Of a DNA stretch of 64,000 nucleotides, positions 41,465 to 50,900 are shown piece after piece. Source of the stretch: Pseudobdellovibrionaceae bacterium (GTDB lineage Bacteria; Bdellovibrionota; Bdellovibrionia; Bdellovibrionales; JAGQZY01); contig JACKAL010000003.1 of assembly GCA_020635085.1 (NCBI GenBank), positions 247,501-311,500 of the forward strand, given 5' to 3'. Made by a program: the position numbers and the translations under genes. How positions within the stretch are numbered: position 1 is the first letter of the stretch; every line of letters starts with the position of its first letter. The notes below the pieces were generated by a model. It was not told where the DNA came from and ran no database searches. It saw only the letters and a program-made list of their open reading frames with translations.

Positions 41465-44400
41465 TCAGTTGCTGCGAACTCGTTTCGATCCCGTTTCTTT
41501 ATCGGTTAAAGCAACAGACGATCCTTCCATTTTTAAAGCTGCGTTTCCATCGATCGCTGACGCCTCCATTGATTTTGTAACGGGTTTTCTACCCCAACGC
41601 CCCTGACGAACCTTTTGCTCTTGTTCGGGCTTGGTTTTCCAATCTTCTCTAATATTGTAAGCGAGCTGCAATGTAGTCTGCCTTAGTGAATCGATTTTCG
41701 TATCTACAGGTTTAGATTCTACAGGGCCCAATCTTTCAATACCTAGTTTGTCTAGCTCGTTGATAACACGCTTGATAGTCGCCTCTCGATGTCTAAAGTA
41801 CTCACTGCCGCGAATACGAATGAAACTCCAACCTAGGCGTTCTAAAACCAGCTGGCGTTTTATATCGTCCGCAAGTTTTTCTGGTGGATGGTATCTATCA
41901 CCATCGCATTCTACCGCAATTCTTTTTCCCGAGCCTTCAACGACCATATCAATAGTATACGCACCAACCTGAAATTGAGGAGTAACACGAAAGCCTACTT
42001 GCATTAAATCCTTGATTACCATTGGTTCGAATACAACTGATTTAGGGTCTGCCTTTTTTTGCGTGGCCTCGATGGCTTGGGTAAGGGCTTTAGGATTTTC
42101 GGCATGTTGGATCAAGCGAAGCCGTAAATCACCCGGTTTCAAGTCAGTAGCAGGATTCAGTGAATGGACAACCCAGAGTTGATTTCTTGCTCTCGAAACG
42201 GCAACATTAAATGACTTTTTAAAATCTTCTGTTTGTCTTATAGGAAGTGGAGGAGCTTCACAAGTATCTACCATTGAGATGATTATCACATCACGTTCGT
42301 CGCCTTGAAATTGGGAGGCGTTACCACATAATAGTTTATGTCTAGAATATGTTTCCGTTGGCAATTCACGCTGCAAAATACTGTCGATTAAAATTGCTTG
42401 CTCTTGTCCGACCATTGAAATGACACCAATAGAAGCATTCGAATACTCAGGTAACTTTGTCATAGCAGCTACTATCGCCGCAACTTCCGTCGCTTCCTCT
42501 CTATTAGTTTTATTTTGTGATATTGCTCCGCTGACTCTGTGAGCAACTAGGTGATTCATAAATGGGCTGCTCGCTGCCTCACGGAGAGGTTTTATTTCAC
42601 CATTGTACGAAAGTCGATTTGAAAACTCAATAATTTCAGGAACGCAACGAAAATGCTCTACTAGCCGGATTGTTTCGCCAAAAGCCTGTTCCGCTAAATC
42701 ATAAACAGATGTTTTTCCATCATACAACATTCGATTGGGAATTCCCTGTAATAGTTCATCAATCAAAGACTGAATTTTTCCTAGTTCTTGTCCTACTGCG
42801 TGCGGAGTTACTTGCTCATTGTCACCGACAACGATGACTTGTTTTGCAATCGCAAATGCCACAAGAGCTGTGATATCGCTTTGACTTGCCTCATCAAGCA
42901 AGACCACATCAAACTTGGTCTGTGCTAGATCAAAACTATCGAAAACCTTGGACAAGGGCATGATCCAAACAGGCACCGCGTTTTTACAGTCCTTAAGTGT
43001 TTTTCTGGCTTCACGTTTTACTTGTACATCACGAACTCCGCGCCCGGTCTTGGTAATTTTATTTTGAAGTTGTTGCCAACCAGTTAATGCCTGTTTTTCT
43101 TTTAGGCCTGTTCGTGAATGCTGAAATCGCCACGCTAGTTTTTCTACGTACTGAGCATTGATCCCATTAAGCTCAGATTTGAGTCGTTGGATTTCATTTT
43201 GAACTTTTCCGTAGTCTTCCGATATTCGTCTTTCAAGCTCTTGCTTCCACTGAGCAACATTCCAAGCTGTTCGGAAATTTACAGGATGATCTTCTGATTT
43301 GCGCAAATCTGTTCTCTCTTCGATTGCCTTTGCCCATGCAGGAGCAGCAGCACTTAATTTTTGAAGAAGAGCATTTCTGCGTTGAAAGATAACCTCTTTA
43401 CTACGTAGACCTAAATATCTATCGAAACCTGCGTCGTAATTTTCAGGAATCAATTTTTCAACTGAGGAGATTAAAATATTAAGATAACTGCTCTGATTAG
43501 AAATTTTTTGATTGTTCATCTTAAGCTCTTGTAGGGTCCGATCTCTAACGGCCTCTAGCTCCCTCAAACGTACCCATTGTCGACGTGAATCAATTGCAGG
43601 CATCAAAACACTTTCGACCAAAGCCTGAATCTGCTCAATCGATCTATTGGATATGCCAGTCAGAGTCATTTTTTCTGCCGCAGACGCGATGTTGAACCCT
43701 TGTTCAACAAGTTGCTTTTCTATGGGTTCCCACACGGAGGCTGTCCAGTTGGTTGCTAGTTTAAGCACATGCACAAATGAGAAGGCTTGGATCTCAGGTT
43801 CTTTCTCATTTAATTTGGGTCCTTCAAGGTTAGAAACCTGACGTTCCCAGCGTCTCATTAGTTCTTTACGCAATTGATACGACTCCATAAAAGCCAAGAT
43901 GGCCTCGAAGTGTTCAATTTTGGACGGATGCCCCTCGTCGACCTTGGTGTTTGTCATGATTGTCTTCCAAGAAGATTTAAAAACAGTTGAGAAGAAGTTA
44001 AGGGATTTTCCCGAACGAAGATGCTCTAGAACATCTCGGCATGATCCAATCAACTCAACCGACGCTTCCACTGATAATTGTGGTCCGTGCTTTAGTATTA
44101 GTTCGGACCGTTGTGCAATTTGCTGATTCGTCGATTCGACTAAATCGATCAAATTGAGCCAAGGCTGTATTCTTTCTTTTCCAAGCTTTGAATCCTCGAC
44201 AACCCTTTGAATCCAGCTATTGGCGGTGAAAATCTCCAATGACTTTTTTAGATTCGAAGCAAGGAGATCTAGTGATTCAGGATTCTGACCTGAATGGCTC
44301 CAATGATCAGCAAAACGATTTGCCAAAGGAACATCAACAGACTTCAAGTTTGTAGTGAGCTCTTTAAGTTCAAGCGGTGAGAGAGCCTTTGAAAGATCGG

Positions 44401-46102
44401 GTAGTCCTTCAGCAAGACACTTAACGTCTTCGACGGATAATATCTTATCTGTTCCTAAAAGTTCAAACAGCTCTTCATCAGTCAATGGGATTGGTGCGCC
44501 AGACTTTAACGGCAGCGGAAGCCATCCATGCTCCGCATCCAATTCACAAACGCGCCTTGCTGCCTCCGAAGGAGGAATACCTTCGCCGAAAACTACTATG
44601 TCAGCATACTCACCTTTGCGAATGTCAAGTGCCTTTACTTCTAACTTCTCGAGCATTTGGCTGACCTGTTGTCGACGGTCAGAGAGCTGTTCAATTTCTT
44701 TATTGAGTGATTGCAAATCAGTTCTGGATAGGTAGCTAACGATACCGTTGATGGATTCCTCTAGTTGTGATTTACTTTCGAGATCATTACCTAATACTGA
44801 GACGCAAAGTGGCTGGAGAGGCTCTGCAACTTTATCTCGCACAACTTTTAGTGCCTTTGAGGTATGACTTGAAACCAGTACCGTCTTACCACTCGCAAGT
44901 AAATGACCGATGACATTTGCTATCGTGTGCGACTTACCCGTACCCGGCGGTCCCTGCACCAAAACTGAGCCCGTTTGCTCTAGCTGCTCGATGACTCGCT
45001 CCTGTTCTTTATTTGCTGGCTTTGTTAGCAGGAAATCAATCTTAGGTCTTTCTGAATCTACCACCACTTCTGAAGGGGCAAGTGATCGAGTAGAAATTGG
45101 TGAAACCTTCTCGTCTACACCAACTATTCTCAATAGAGCCTCAGGTAAGGTAGCAACCGTTGGTAGAGCATCAATAAGTTTGTCGAGAGCTTCAGCAAAG
45201 CCTTGAGCTCTTGTGCCAAGGAAGAGAACAGGGTCTCGGTAAAGAAGTGGATGTGTTCCGCCTGTTTCCGTGCGAGACTCACAAAATTGTCCATCCTGAA
45301 AAAAACGTTGAATAAAAAACTTTAAAAAATCGGCTGTTCTTCCATTCGCAAGTGGATGTGGCTCAGTTTCTTCAAGACGATCTTTGCAGGCAAGAATAGC
45401 TCCGCCCTCTAGCTCGTGATGTCGCAATAGATTTGTGTACAACTCGGGGCTTTCGTCGGTTTCGCGAATCGTAAATTCAGGCACTGAAGAGTCAAACTCT
45501 AATTCAACCTTCTTGAGAACAATGGGGTGATCCACTGGCTCTATTGCACTATTCCAAACTAGATGTCCGTCCGCTAGGTATAACTGATATCGTTCTGATT
45601 CTCTTTGAAGTTGACCGTGAAGCTTGAAAAGATCTGAAAAGACCAAAGCCGCTTCGCGAACAGGTTTTTCTGCCACCTGCCAATCGCGACGCTTTTTTAC
45701 CCACACATCAAAAGATTCCACACGCACAGATTCTTGATCGAAGTGTTCTGTAATTGTAAATCCATTCGCGTCTATTTTATTTCGCGCATCGATATTTCTA
45801 ACTTCACCATCAATTCGTTCCCAGCCGTTTTCAATCCATTCTTTCAAATTACTCGGAGGGGGAGGACATTGTGTTTCCTCGGGGCGTCGTACTCTTAATA
45901 CAATACCTTCGAAGTCGCTCTCATCGTCAGGAACAGTAGTGGTTTGAATGCTTGGATAACTTGGAAGCGAGGAGAATCGGAGCGTCCATTGATAGGTACT
46001 AAGTTGAGAAACGGGAGGAGTCCTTAGTTTCGTTAATTCTCTAATATATGAAAACACTCTTAGAATTTTTGAGCGTGCATCACCCATAGACTGATCGTTC
46101 AA
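41465..46102 (-). CDS. SF1 (COG1112/Dna2-like) helicase with C-terminal Vsr/DUF559-like nuclease
   Basis: 1545 residues from TTG 46102, which has GGGAG six nt upstream; ATG 46087 is the alternative. An unassigned N-terminal domain (residues 1-360) precedes a split helicase core: Walker A QGPPGTGKSHT (about residue 384), a long coiled-coil and helical insert, DEASQSDITALVAFAIAKQVIVVGD (about 1070) and AVSRARNQLWVVHSL. The last 180 residues hold a PD-(D/E)xK nuclease of the Vsr/DUF559/MTES_1575 kind: VGAYTIDMVVEGSGKRIAVECDGDRYH...RLGWSFIRIRGSEYF. Helicase-Vsr fusions such as HheA act in phage defence. It is divergent from no gene and shares direction with the SNIPE-like gene. Confidence 0.85.
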   Translation of the reverse strand: MNDQSMGDARSKILRVFSYIRELTKLRTPPVSQLSTYQWTLRFSSLPSYPSIQTTTVPDDESDFEGIVLRVRRPEETQCPPPPSNLKEWIENGWERIDGEVRNIDARNKIDANGFTITEHFDQESVRVESFDVWVKKRRDWQVAEKPVREAALVFSDLFKLHGQLQRESERYQLYLADGHLVWNSAIEPVDHPIVLKKVELEFDSSVPEFTIRETDESPELYTNLLRHHELEGGAILACKDRLEETEPHPLANGRTADFLKFFIQRFFQDGQFCESRTETGGTHPLLYRDPVLFLGTRAQGFAEALDKLIDALPTVATLPEALLRIVGVDEKVSPISTRSLAPSEVVVDSERPKIDFLLTKPANKEQERVIEQLEQTGSVLVQGPPGTGKSHTIANVIGHLLASGKTVLVSSHTSKALKVVRDKVAEPLQPLCVSVLGNDLESKSQLEESINGIVSYLSRTDLQSLNKEIEQLSDRRQQVSQMLEKLEVKALDIRKGEYADIVVFGEGIPPSEAARRVCELDAEHGWLPLPLKSGAPIPLTDEELFELLGTDKILSVEDVKCLAEGLPDLSKALSPLELKELTTNLKSVDVPLANRFADHWSHSGQNPESLDLLASNLKKSLEIFTANSWIQRVVEDSKLGKERIQPWLNLIDLVESTNQQIAQRSELILKHGPQLSVEASVELIGSCRDVLEHLRSGKSLNFFSTVFKSSWKTIMTNTKVDEGHPSKIEHFEAILAFMESYQLRKELMRRWERQVSNLEGPKLNEKEPEIQAFSFVHVLKLATNWTASVWEPIEKQLVEQGFNIASAAEKMTLTGISNRSIEQIQALVESVLMPAIDSRRQWVRLRELEAVRDRTLQELKMNNQKISNQSSYLNILISSVEKLIPENYDAGFDRYLGLRSKEVIFQRRNALLQKLSAAAPAWAKAIEERTDLRKSEDHPVNFRTAWNVAQWKQELERRISEDYGKVQNEIQRLKSELNGINAQYVEKLAWRFQHSRTGLKEKQALTGWQQLQNKITKTGRGVRDVQVKREARKTLKDCKNAVPVWIMPLSKVFDSFDLAQTKFDVVLLDEASQSDITALVAFAIAKQVIVVGDNEQVTPHAVGQELGKIQSLIDELLQGIPNRMLYDGKTSVYDLAEQAFGETIRLVEHFRCVPEIIEFSNRLSYNGEIKPLREAASSPFMNHLVAHRVSGAISQNKTNREEATEVAAIVAAMTKLPEYSNASIGVISMVGQEQAILIDSILQRELPTETYSRHKLLCGNASQFQGDERDVIIISMVDTCEAPPLPIRQTEDFKKSFNVAVSRARNQLWVVHSLNPATDLKPGDLRLRLIQHAENPKALTQAIEATQKKADPKSVVFEPMVIKDLMQVGFRVTPQFQVGAYTIDMVVEGSGKRIAVECDGDRYHPPEKLADDIKRQLVLERLGWSFIRIRGSEYFRHREATIKRVINELDKLGIERLGPVESKPVDTKIDSLRQTTLQLAYNIREDWKTKPEQEQKVRQGRWGRKPVTKSMEASAIDGNAALKMEGSSVALTDKETGSKRVRSN

Positions 46103-46307
46103 TCAACACTCCCGCCGTGATAAGATCTTGAAAGTACATCGGTATTTATTAAGTGGGCCTCAACAGATCATGGTCGAGATCTCGACCAAAACTCAGTTAA
46201 AAATTATGCTGTAAGCCTAGTTCTGACGAGCTAGAAGGCAACCTGTGGATTTTCGGAAATGTACATTTGAGATCGTCCATGATCTTGTTTGATTTATCGG
46301 TTGTTTC

Positions 46308-47585
46308 CTAAGCAGCTTTTTTGTCAATATTCTCATTTTGCATTGCCACTGTTTGGCGATACTCTTTTGCTTCGGCTAAGAGGGTTAATTTGAATTCTCC
46401 ATTATGGATTTTTCGTGATGCCTGCTCGATTTCAGATAGCGGAACTCTAAAAAATTCTTTTCGCTCATTCACTTGATTCACACGTCGATGGTTAAATGCC
46501 TCATGAAGTCTGCGCTCCAAATTGGGTGCATCTTCAGAGTGAATCATCGCGTGTACGTCAAAATCAAATGGCACAGATGCATCGCCAAGTTCCCAGACTC
46601 GATCCATTGGGTCGAGTCGTCGAGTCATTCCAATTTTGTAAACATTTTCTCCAAAGGACCCGATGTTTGAAATCACATAAACATAACCACGTTTTGTCAT
46701 CTCAGCCTGTGACTTTGCGCGTTCTTTATTTTCATGTGCTTCCTTTAACTTATCTTCCAAGGCAGCAATTTTCAGCATAAATGACTCTTTCTCCGCATCG
46801 GACTTTTGCGTGAGATCTGCCCTTGCTTTTTCAAGAGCTTGTGCGTATCTTTTTTCCTCTCGTTCTGCTTCAGCCTGCACACGCTCTAGCTCCCTGCGAG
46901 CTTTCTCGTCGTCCCTCATCTGTTCTCGAATCTGCTTTTGTTCTTCTTTTTCTTTTTGAACTTGCTCTTGATATTCATAAGCTAAAAAAAGCTCTTCCAG
47001 CTTAAGTTTGAAAAATTTCTCTGTAATCTCACATTGGTTAGGTTCGAGTAATTTATTTACATTCTCACGAATCTTCGTCATTTTTTCCTCGGCCCTGTCT
47101 ATATTATCGAATTTAACTCTAAGTATCTCATTGTCACATTGTACGTTGAATGCTGACAATCCAAGTTTGATAATTCTATCTGTCATCTTCTTTCCTTCAG
47201 CTTTGCTTCCGCCGACAGTCCATTCAGTTTTACAGATAATTGCCTCTTTTTCCTTAATGAGCTCTTTTTGTCTAGTTCGTATGCTATCGATTTTTTCCTC
47301 GTATTTGCTCGCATCGCCAAAATTATATTTAGACTTATAAAAGCCAGCAGATAAAAGATCGTGATCGTCATTTAATAACTGAACTTCTTTCTTAACTGAT
47401 TCGAATGATATATTGAGTTTTTCGAGCTTTGACTTTATATCAGCCACTTGTTTCCCTTTAACCTCTATCTCTTTGTTGATATCAACAAGTGGACGATACT
47501 TTTTAAGCTCAGATGATGCTTTCATGTACTTGTGTGCTAGAAAAATTAGACCAACAAACGTTAGAAAAAGGATAATATAGACCAT
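46308..47585 (-). CDS. SNIPE-like membrane-anchored DUF4041/GIY-YIG anti-phage nuclease
   Basis: 425 residues, ATG 47585 with GGAGG upstream. A single N-terminal membrane anchor (MVYIILFLTFVGLIFLAHKY) is followed by a coiled coil, then a DUF4041-like block (SAGFYKSKYNFGDASKYEEKIDSIRTRQKELIKEK, KMTDRIIKLGLSAFN). A long Glu/Arg/Lys coiled coil (residues about 205-300) and a T5orf172/Mug113 GIY-YIG nuclease (GYVYVISNIGSFGENVYKIGMTRR, then LERRLHEAFNHRRVNQVNERKEFF) follow. This order is that of SNIPE, a bacterial membrane nuclease reported to cut phage DNA during injection. It lies at the right island end beside the helicase-nuclease. Confidence 0.85.
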   Translation of the reverse strand: MVYIILFLTFVGLIFLAHKYMKASSELKKYRPLVDINKEIEVKGKQVADIKSKLEKLNISFESVKKEVQLLNDDHDLLSAGFYKSKYNFGDASKYEEKIDSIRTRQKELIKEKEAIICKTEWTVGGSKAEGKKMTDRIIKLGLSAFNVQCDNEILRVKFDNIDRAEEKMTKIRENVNKLLEPNQCEITEKFFKLKLEELFLAYEYQEQVQKEKEEQKQIREQMRDDEKARRELERVQAEAEREEKRYAQALEKARADLTQKSDAEKESFMLKIAALEDKLKEAHENKERAKSQAEMTKRGYVYVISNIGSFGENVYKIGMTRRLDPMDRVWELGDASVPFDFDVHAMIHSEDAPNLERRLHEAFNHRRVNQVNERKEFFRVPLSEIEQASRKIHNGEFKLTLLAEAKEYRQTVAMQNENIDKKAA

Positions 47586-47911
47586 CGTGCCTCCAAGCCG
47601 AAAAACTTATCTATCGGAAGTTAAACTAATTTAATGTAGGTACTCACGTGTACCATTTTGGTATTAGTAAAGTTTTTATCATCGCAGACCTGAGCTAAAG
47701 TCTTTTTTTAATGGATAAATAAAACTTGCCAGACTTGATAAGTGCATCTAACGGTGCCCAATAGTGCCCACTCTTTCCCAAATGAGGCCACCCTAGGCCG
47801 ATCTCAGCCGACACGCGCCAAAGCCATGAAAAGCCTGATCCTAGAGACTAACAAGAAAAACCAAAGCCATAGCAGTTAGTTATAAAATCTTTTAAAATGC
47901 GCTCTGTGCCA
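47586..47911. other. Non-coding right end of the island
   Basis: This 326-nt stretch upstream of the SNIPE-like gene contains its promoter region, the GTGCCCA repeat pair at 47754-47770 and the approach to attR. No open frame is supportable. Confidence 0.5.
47754..47770 (+). repeat. Paired GTGCCCA repeats, right end (candidate arm sites)
   Basis: GTGCCCA at 47754 and 47764, 10 bp apart, mirrors the pair at 23783/23793 in the same orientation. Both pairs lie within about 160 bp of the attachment cores. Confidence 0.5.
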
Positions 47912-47955
47912 CTTTCACGGAGTAGACACGAGTTCGAATCTCGTAGGGGACGCCA
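47912..47955 (+). repeat. attR core (duplicate of the tRNA-Glu 3' half)
   Basis: 44 bp identical to 23670-23713. The 5' half of the tRNA is absent, so this is not a functional tRNA but the original chromosomal 3' end displaced by island integration. Confidence 0.93.
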
Positions 47956-47991
47956 ACTTGAATTTCTTCCACTTTTCCTCTAAAATTTCAG

Positions 47992-47999
47992 TGATTTTG
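47992..47999 (+). repeat. Left 8-bp target duplication of the ISL3-family IS
   Basis: TGATTTTG directly precedes the left terminal repeat and recurs directly after the right one at 49322-49329. Confidence 0.9.
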
Positions 48000-49321
48000 G
48001 GTTCTACTCCATCAGAGGGGGAATTTTCATTTTAGCTAGATGTATTTTCTCGTTCGATTTATTACTCCATTCCATCCGCAAAGTGCAAGCACTCGCATTC
48101 TATAATTCTCAAAATTTCTAAATCCAAAAGCTCTCCGGCTTATCATCTCCATTTTATTATGCAGTCCTTCCGTAATCCCATTGGTCTTACTAAATCTCCA
48201 CATCCTACCTATCTCATCTCGCCACGAATAAAACGTCTCTCCAAGCGTCTTTAATGCCTCTATAGGCGACTGTTTTAAATCATCTAACATCGGCAATAAT
48301 TCATGGATTTTTTTCCATGCCCCTTGCTTACTCAACGTCTTTAACCTCATCAAATCATGCAGCTTATGCTTAAACTCCCACAATACTTTCAGATAAGGAT
48401 ATTTCGCAAAATACTTTTCCAGCTTCTTTTCCTGCTCTGGCGATAAATTCTCATAATGCCGTCTCATCAATGAGAGCAGCCCTCGATCCTGTCTTCCAAT
48501 CGGATCAAACTGCTTCCAGGCTTTTAAAAACTGCTGATTGAGTAATCTCACAACGTGAAATCGATCCGCCACGATCTTTGCATTTGGAAAATACTTTCGC
48601 ACTATCGACCTATATGTGCTCGATAAATCCATCACTACTACGCGCACACGATCCCTATCAGGCAACTTCTTTAAATACCCCTCAAGACTCTTCTCAGACC
48701 GTCCTAAAACCACATCAAACACTTTGTGATTCTTTAAATCCACAAACGTCGTTGCATAACCCTTCTTCTTGCTAAAAAAATGCTCATCAATACCGAGCAC
48801 CAATGGCACTTTTCTACCACTAAGCTCACTTATACGATCTTTTATAAACTCCTTATACCAGCGCTCCACCGTCGCATGGCTAATATCATGGGTTTCGGAT
48901 AAATACTTTTGACTGACTCCACCTCCATGACTCTCAAAAACCTCTAACCGAAAACTCTCACTCGATCGACGCTTCGGCAGTACTCCTTGGATCTTTAAAT
49001 TAAAATACCTACCACAATTCAAACATTTGTATTTATGTGACCTATAGCGCACCACCATGACTTGGTTGCCGAGCCTGCTATGGTTTATTGATCTATTAAA
49101 ACTATACTTAATGTGAAGTCTTTGACTCCCACAACGTATACAATTTGGACGTTCTCGCAAACGTGCCTCTACATAGATCTTTTTGTCATACTCAATTGAT
49201 TTTAATTCCAAATCTGGTAAACCAATGACTGGGGGCATTAGGGTTCCTTTCGTTAATACGTTTTCTTCAACAAAAACATCTTAACTTAAAATCCTAATTC
49301 CCCCTATTTTGTTGTAGAGCC
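48000..49321. mobile_element. Complete ISL3-family insertion sequence
   Basis: 1322 bp. The ends GGTTCTAC...GGGGGAATT and, on the other strand, GGCTCTAC...GGGGGAATT are imperfect terminal inverted repeats of about 26 bp. Perfect 8-bp target duplications (TGATTTTG) flank them, the size typical of ISL3. The element contains one transposase gene and lies 44 bp outside attR, so it inserted into chromosomal sequence rather than into the island. Confidence 0.92.
48036..49238 (-). CDS. ISL3-family transposase
   Basis: 400 residues. An N-terminal zinc-binding region has two Cys pairs (CIRCGSQRL and CLNCGRYF), followed by an HTH (YLSETHDISHATVERWYKEF). The DDE catalytic domain includes LVLGIDEHFFSKKKGYATTFVDL, VVVMDLSSTYRSIVRKYFPNAKIVADRFHVVRL, and the C-terminal TNGITEGLHNKMEMISRRAFGFRNFENYRMR. 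It is full-length and intact, so the IS may still be active. Confidence 0.95.
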   Translation of the reverse strand: MPPVIGLPDLELKSIEYDKKIYVEARLRERPNCIRCGSQRLHIKYSFNRSINHSRLGNQVMVVRYRSHKYKCLNCGRYFNLKIQGVLPKRRSSESFRLEVFESHGGGVSQKYLSETHDISHATVERWYKEFIKDRISELSGRKVPLVLGIDEHFFSKKKGYATTFVDLKNHKVFDVVLGRSEKSLEGYLKKLPDRDRVRVVVMDLSSTYRSIVRKYFPNAKIVADRFHVVRLLNQQFLKAWKQFDPIGRQDRGLLSLMRRHYENLSPEQEKKLEKYFAKYPYLKVLWEFKHKLHDLMRLKTLSKQGAWKKIHELLPMLDDLKQSPIEALKTLGETFYSWRDEIGRMWRFSKTNGITEGLHNKMEMISRRAFGFRNFENYRMRVLALCGWNGVINRTRKYI

Positions 49322-49329
49322 TGATTTTG
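49322..49329 (+). repeat. Right 8-bp target duplication of the ISL3-family IS
   Basis: TGATTTTG, identical to 47992-47999. Confidence 0.9.
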
Positions 49330-49361
49330 AATAGATATTTGGTTCGAATGCGAAATAATTT

Positions 49362-49703
49362 ATGGACATTAAAACATTGCCAATAACAGACTTGATATTG
49401 CCAAAAATAATTGAGGCCATCAAAAAAGAATTCTCGCCGCTTCGGGTTTTCCTTTATGGTTCTCGTGCGACTGGAACCGCCCGCCCTGATAGTGATTATG
49501 ATTTTGTTATCGTCGTCCCTGGACCTCGAAAGGATACACGCTACGATATTATGTCGAAATTTTCCTCCCAGATGCGGAAGGATTTGGATGTCGCCGTTCA
49601 AGTGTGGGTTTATTCCAAAGAGGAGTTCGACGATTGGAAGGATGAGTTCAGCTCTATTCCTGAGACCGCATTGAATACAGGTATCGAGGTTCCACTTGGC
49701 TGA
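49362..49703 (+). CDS. MNT-type nucleotidyltransferase (antitoxin of an MNT/HEPN pair)
   Basis: 113 residues with the minimal nucleotidyltransferase signature FLYGSRATGTARPDSDYDFVIVV (G-S then D-x-D) and a third acidic strand LDVAVQVWVYS. In MntA/HepT systems such proteins AMPylate a HEPN RNase toxin and neutralise it. The HEPN gene follows directly, overlapping or within 10 nt, but is interrupted by an IS3-family element. Confidence 0.85.
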   Translation: MDIKTLPITDLILPKIIEAIKKEFSPLRVFLYGSRATGTARPDSDYDFVIVVPGPRKDTRYDIMSKFSSQMRKDLDVAVQVWVYSKEEFDDWKDEFSSIPETALNTGIEVPLG

Positions 49704-49713
49704 TCAAGGGCGC

Positions 49714-50017
49714 ATGGTGAAAATGTGGTTTCGAAAAGCCTCACAAGACTTACAAACTGCAAAGCTTTTGCTTGCTCAAAATTCGGAAGTCTTTTGGGGA
49801 CCAGCAGTTTTTCATTCTCAACAAGCAGCTGAGAAGTCCATCAAAGGTTTTTTGGCGGCCCAAAAAATTCGTTTTGCTAAGACTCACGATATGGAAATTT
49901 TAATCAATCTTGTTTCAACCGCTGATCAATCACTGGGTATGGAATTGGAACCTGCCAAAATTTTAACACAATTTGCCGTGGCTTATCGTTATCCTGAAGA
50001 AAAAGAACCTCCTGAGC
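49714..50017 (+). pseudogene. HEPN-domain toxin, interrupted by an IS3-family element
   Basis: About 101 residues remain (MVKMWFRKASQDLQTAKLL..., FHSQQAAEKSIKGFLAAQKIRFAKTHDMEILINL, AVAYRYPEEKEPPEL). R-F-A-K-T-H is the R-x4-H active-site motif of HEPN ribonucleases. The last helix is cut off at the IS left end, so the frame reads four IS-encoded residues and stops at 50034. The sequence after the IS (51241-51300) can be read as the missing end, SVRIFYLAKILAPPPFDR plus stop. A TTG start at 49696 is an alternative. Confidence 0.75.
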
Positions 50018-50060
50018 TGACCGTATCCCCTTAACGCGAGAGCAAACGATTTCCTTGTTT

Positions 50061-50900
50061 TTAGTTAACTAACATATCTCGACATTCTTTTGCAAACTCA
50101 TTTGGCGTCTTCATTTTTAAAGATCTATGTGGTCTGTTCTCATTGTAATCCCGTCTCCATAGTTCAATCTCTTTTTGCGCATCCTCAATATTTATAAACC
50201 AATGTTGATTTAAACACTCATTTCTAAACTTCCCATTAAACGATTCAACAATAGCATTTTGCGTAGGCTTTCCTGGTTGAATAAACTTTAACTTTACATT
50301 GTTTCGATAAGCCCAGATATCCATATTCTGACTAATTAGCTCCGGCCCATTATCACAAACAATTTCCTCAGGAAGGGACCTAAATAATTTGATCGTATTT
50401 AACGCTGCCACTAACTTCTCTGATTTTAACGAACGATCTACTTTTATTAAAATACATTCATGCGTAAAATCGTCTACTAAGTTAAAACACCTAAACCGTC
50501 TACCATCGGCTAAAACATCATGCACAAAGTCCATCGACCATCTTTGATTGGGGCGTGTCACCGAGGGTAAAACTAATCTTAAATGACGTAGTTTACTTTT
50601 TTTTGGTCGTTTACGTATTTGTAAATTAGCTTCGCAATATATTCGATGCACTCGTTTGTGATTATCTATAAAGCCTTCTCGTCTAACTAAATTGAATAAC
50701 ATCGGAAATCCCCATCGCACACGCCTCTGCGATAACTTCACTAATCGTTGCTTTAAAGGCTCATCACTTCGCAAGCTCTGCTTTTTATAATAAAACGTTG
50801 ATGTCTGTAGGCCCACAAGCTTTAAAGCACGATCTACTTTTAACTTCTTATCTGAAACTAGGTACTTAACGACTTCGCGCTTCTGCTGTGGGCTTACCAC
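50061..50900 (-). CDS. IS3-family transposase OrfB (integrase catalytic domain)
   Basis: 279 residues of the rve DDE domain: RWSMDFVHDVLADGRRFRCFNLVDDF, VCDNGPELIS and NAIVESFNGKFRNECLNQHWF provide D, D and E. The preceding HTH_21 region reads VRRWGFPMLFNLVRREGFIDNHKRVHRIY-like sequence. It is expressed by a -1 frameshift from orfA at an A6G heptamer (50900-50906 on the minus strand). Confidence 0.94.
   Translation of the reverse strand: MVSPQQKREVVKYLVSDKKLKVDRALKLVGLQTSTFYYKKQSLRSDEPLKQRLVKLSQRRVRWGFPMLFNLVRREGFIDNHKRVHRIYCEANLQIRKRPKKSKLRHLRLVLPSVTRPNQRWSMDFVHDVLADGRRFRCFNLVDDFTHECILIKVDRSLKSEKLVAALNTIKLFRSLPEEIVCDNGPELISQNMDIWAYRNNVKLKFIQPGKPTQNAIVESFNGKFRNECLNQHWFINIEDAQKEIELWRRDYNENRPHRSLKMKTPNEFAKECRDMLVN

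Larger units (their letters stand above)
23670..47955. mobile_element. 24-kb genomic island integrated in tRNA-Glu
   Basis: The element is bounded by 44-bp direct repeats of the tRNA-Glu 3' end, with a tyrosine recombinase and an excisionase-like gene just inside the left end. Pairs of GTGCCCA repeats lie near both ends. Its cargo is a ParB-like gene and partner, secreted proteins, an XRE regulator, a serine recombinase, an ADP-ribosylglycohydrolase, SRAP and HNH proteins, lexA-imuA-imuB-dnaE2, a helicase-nuclease and a SNIPE-like nuclease. No conjugation genes are visible, so it is probably mobilisable or phage-satellite-like rather than self-transmissible. Confidence 0.92.

Noticed and set aside
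44355..44735. Long plus-strand open frames inside the helicase gene
   Set aside because: Ser-rich antisense shadows of a 1545-codon gene without start signals.
47912..47955. Second tRNA-Glu gene
   Set aside because: Only the 3' half is present; no 5' acceptor strand, D-arm or first anticodon-stem strand. It is the attR repeat.
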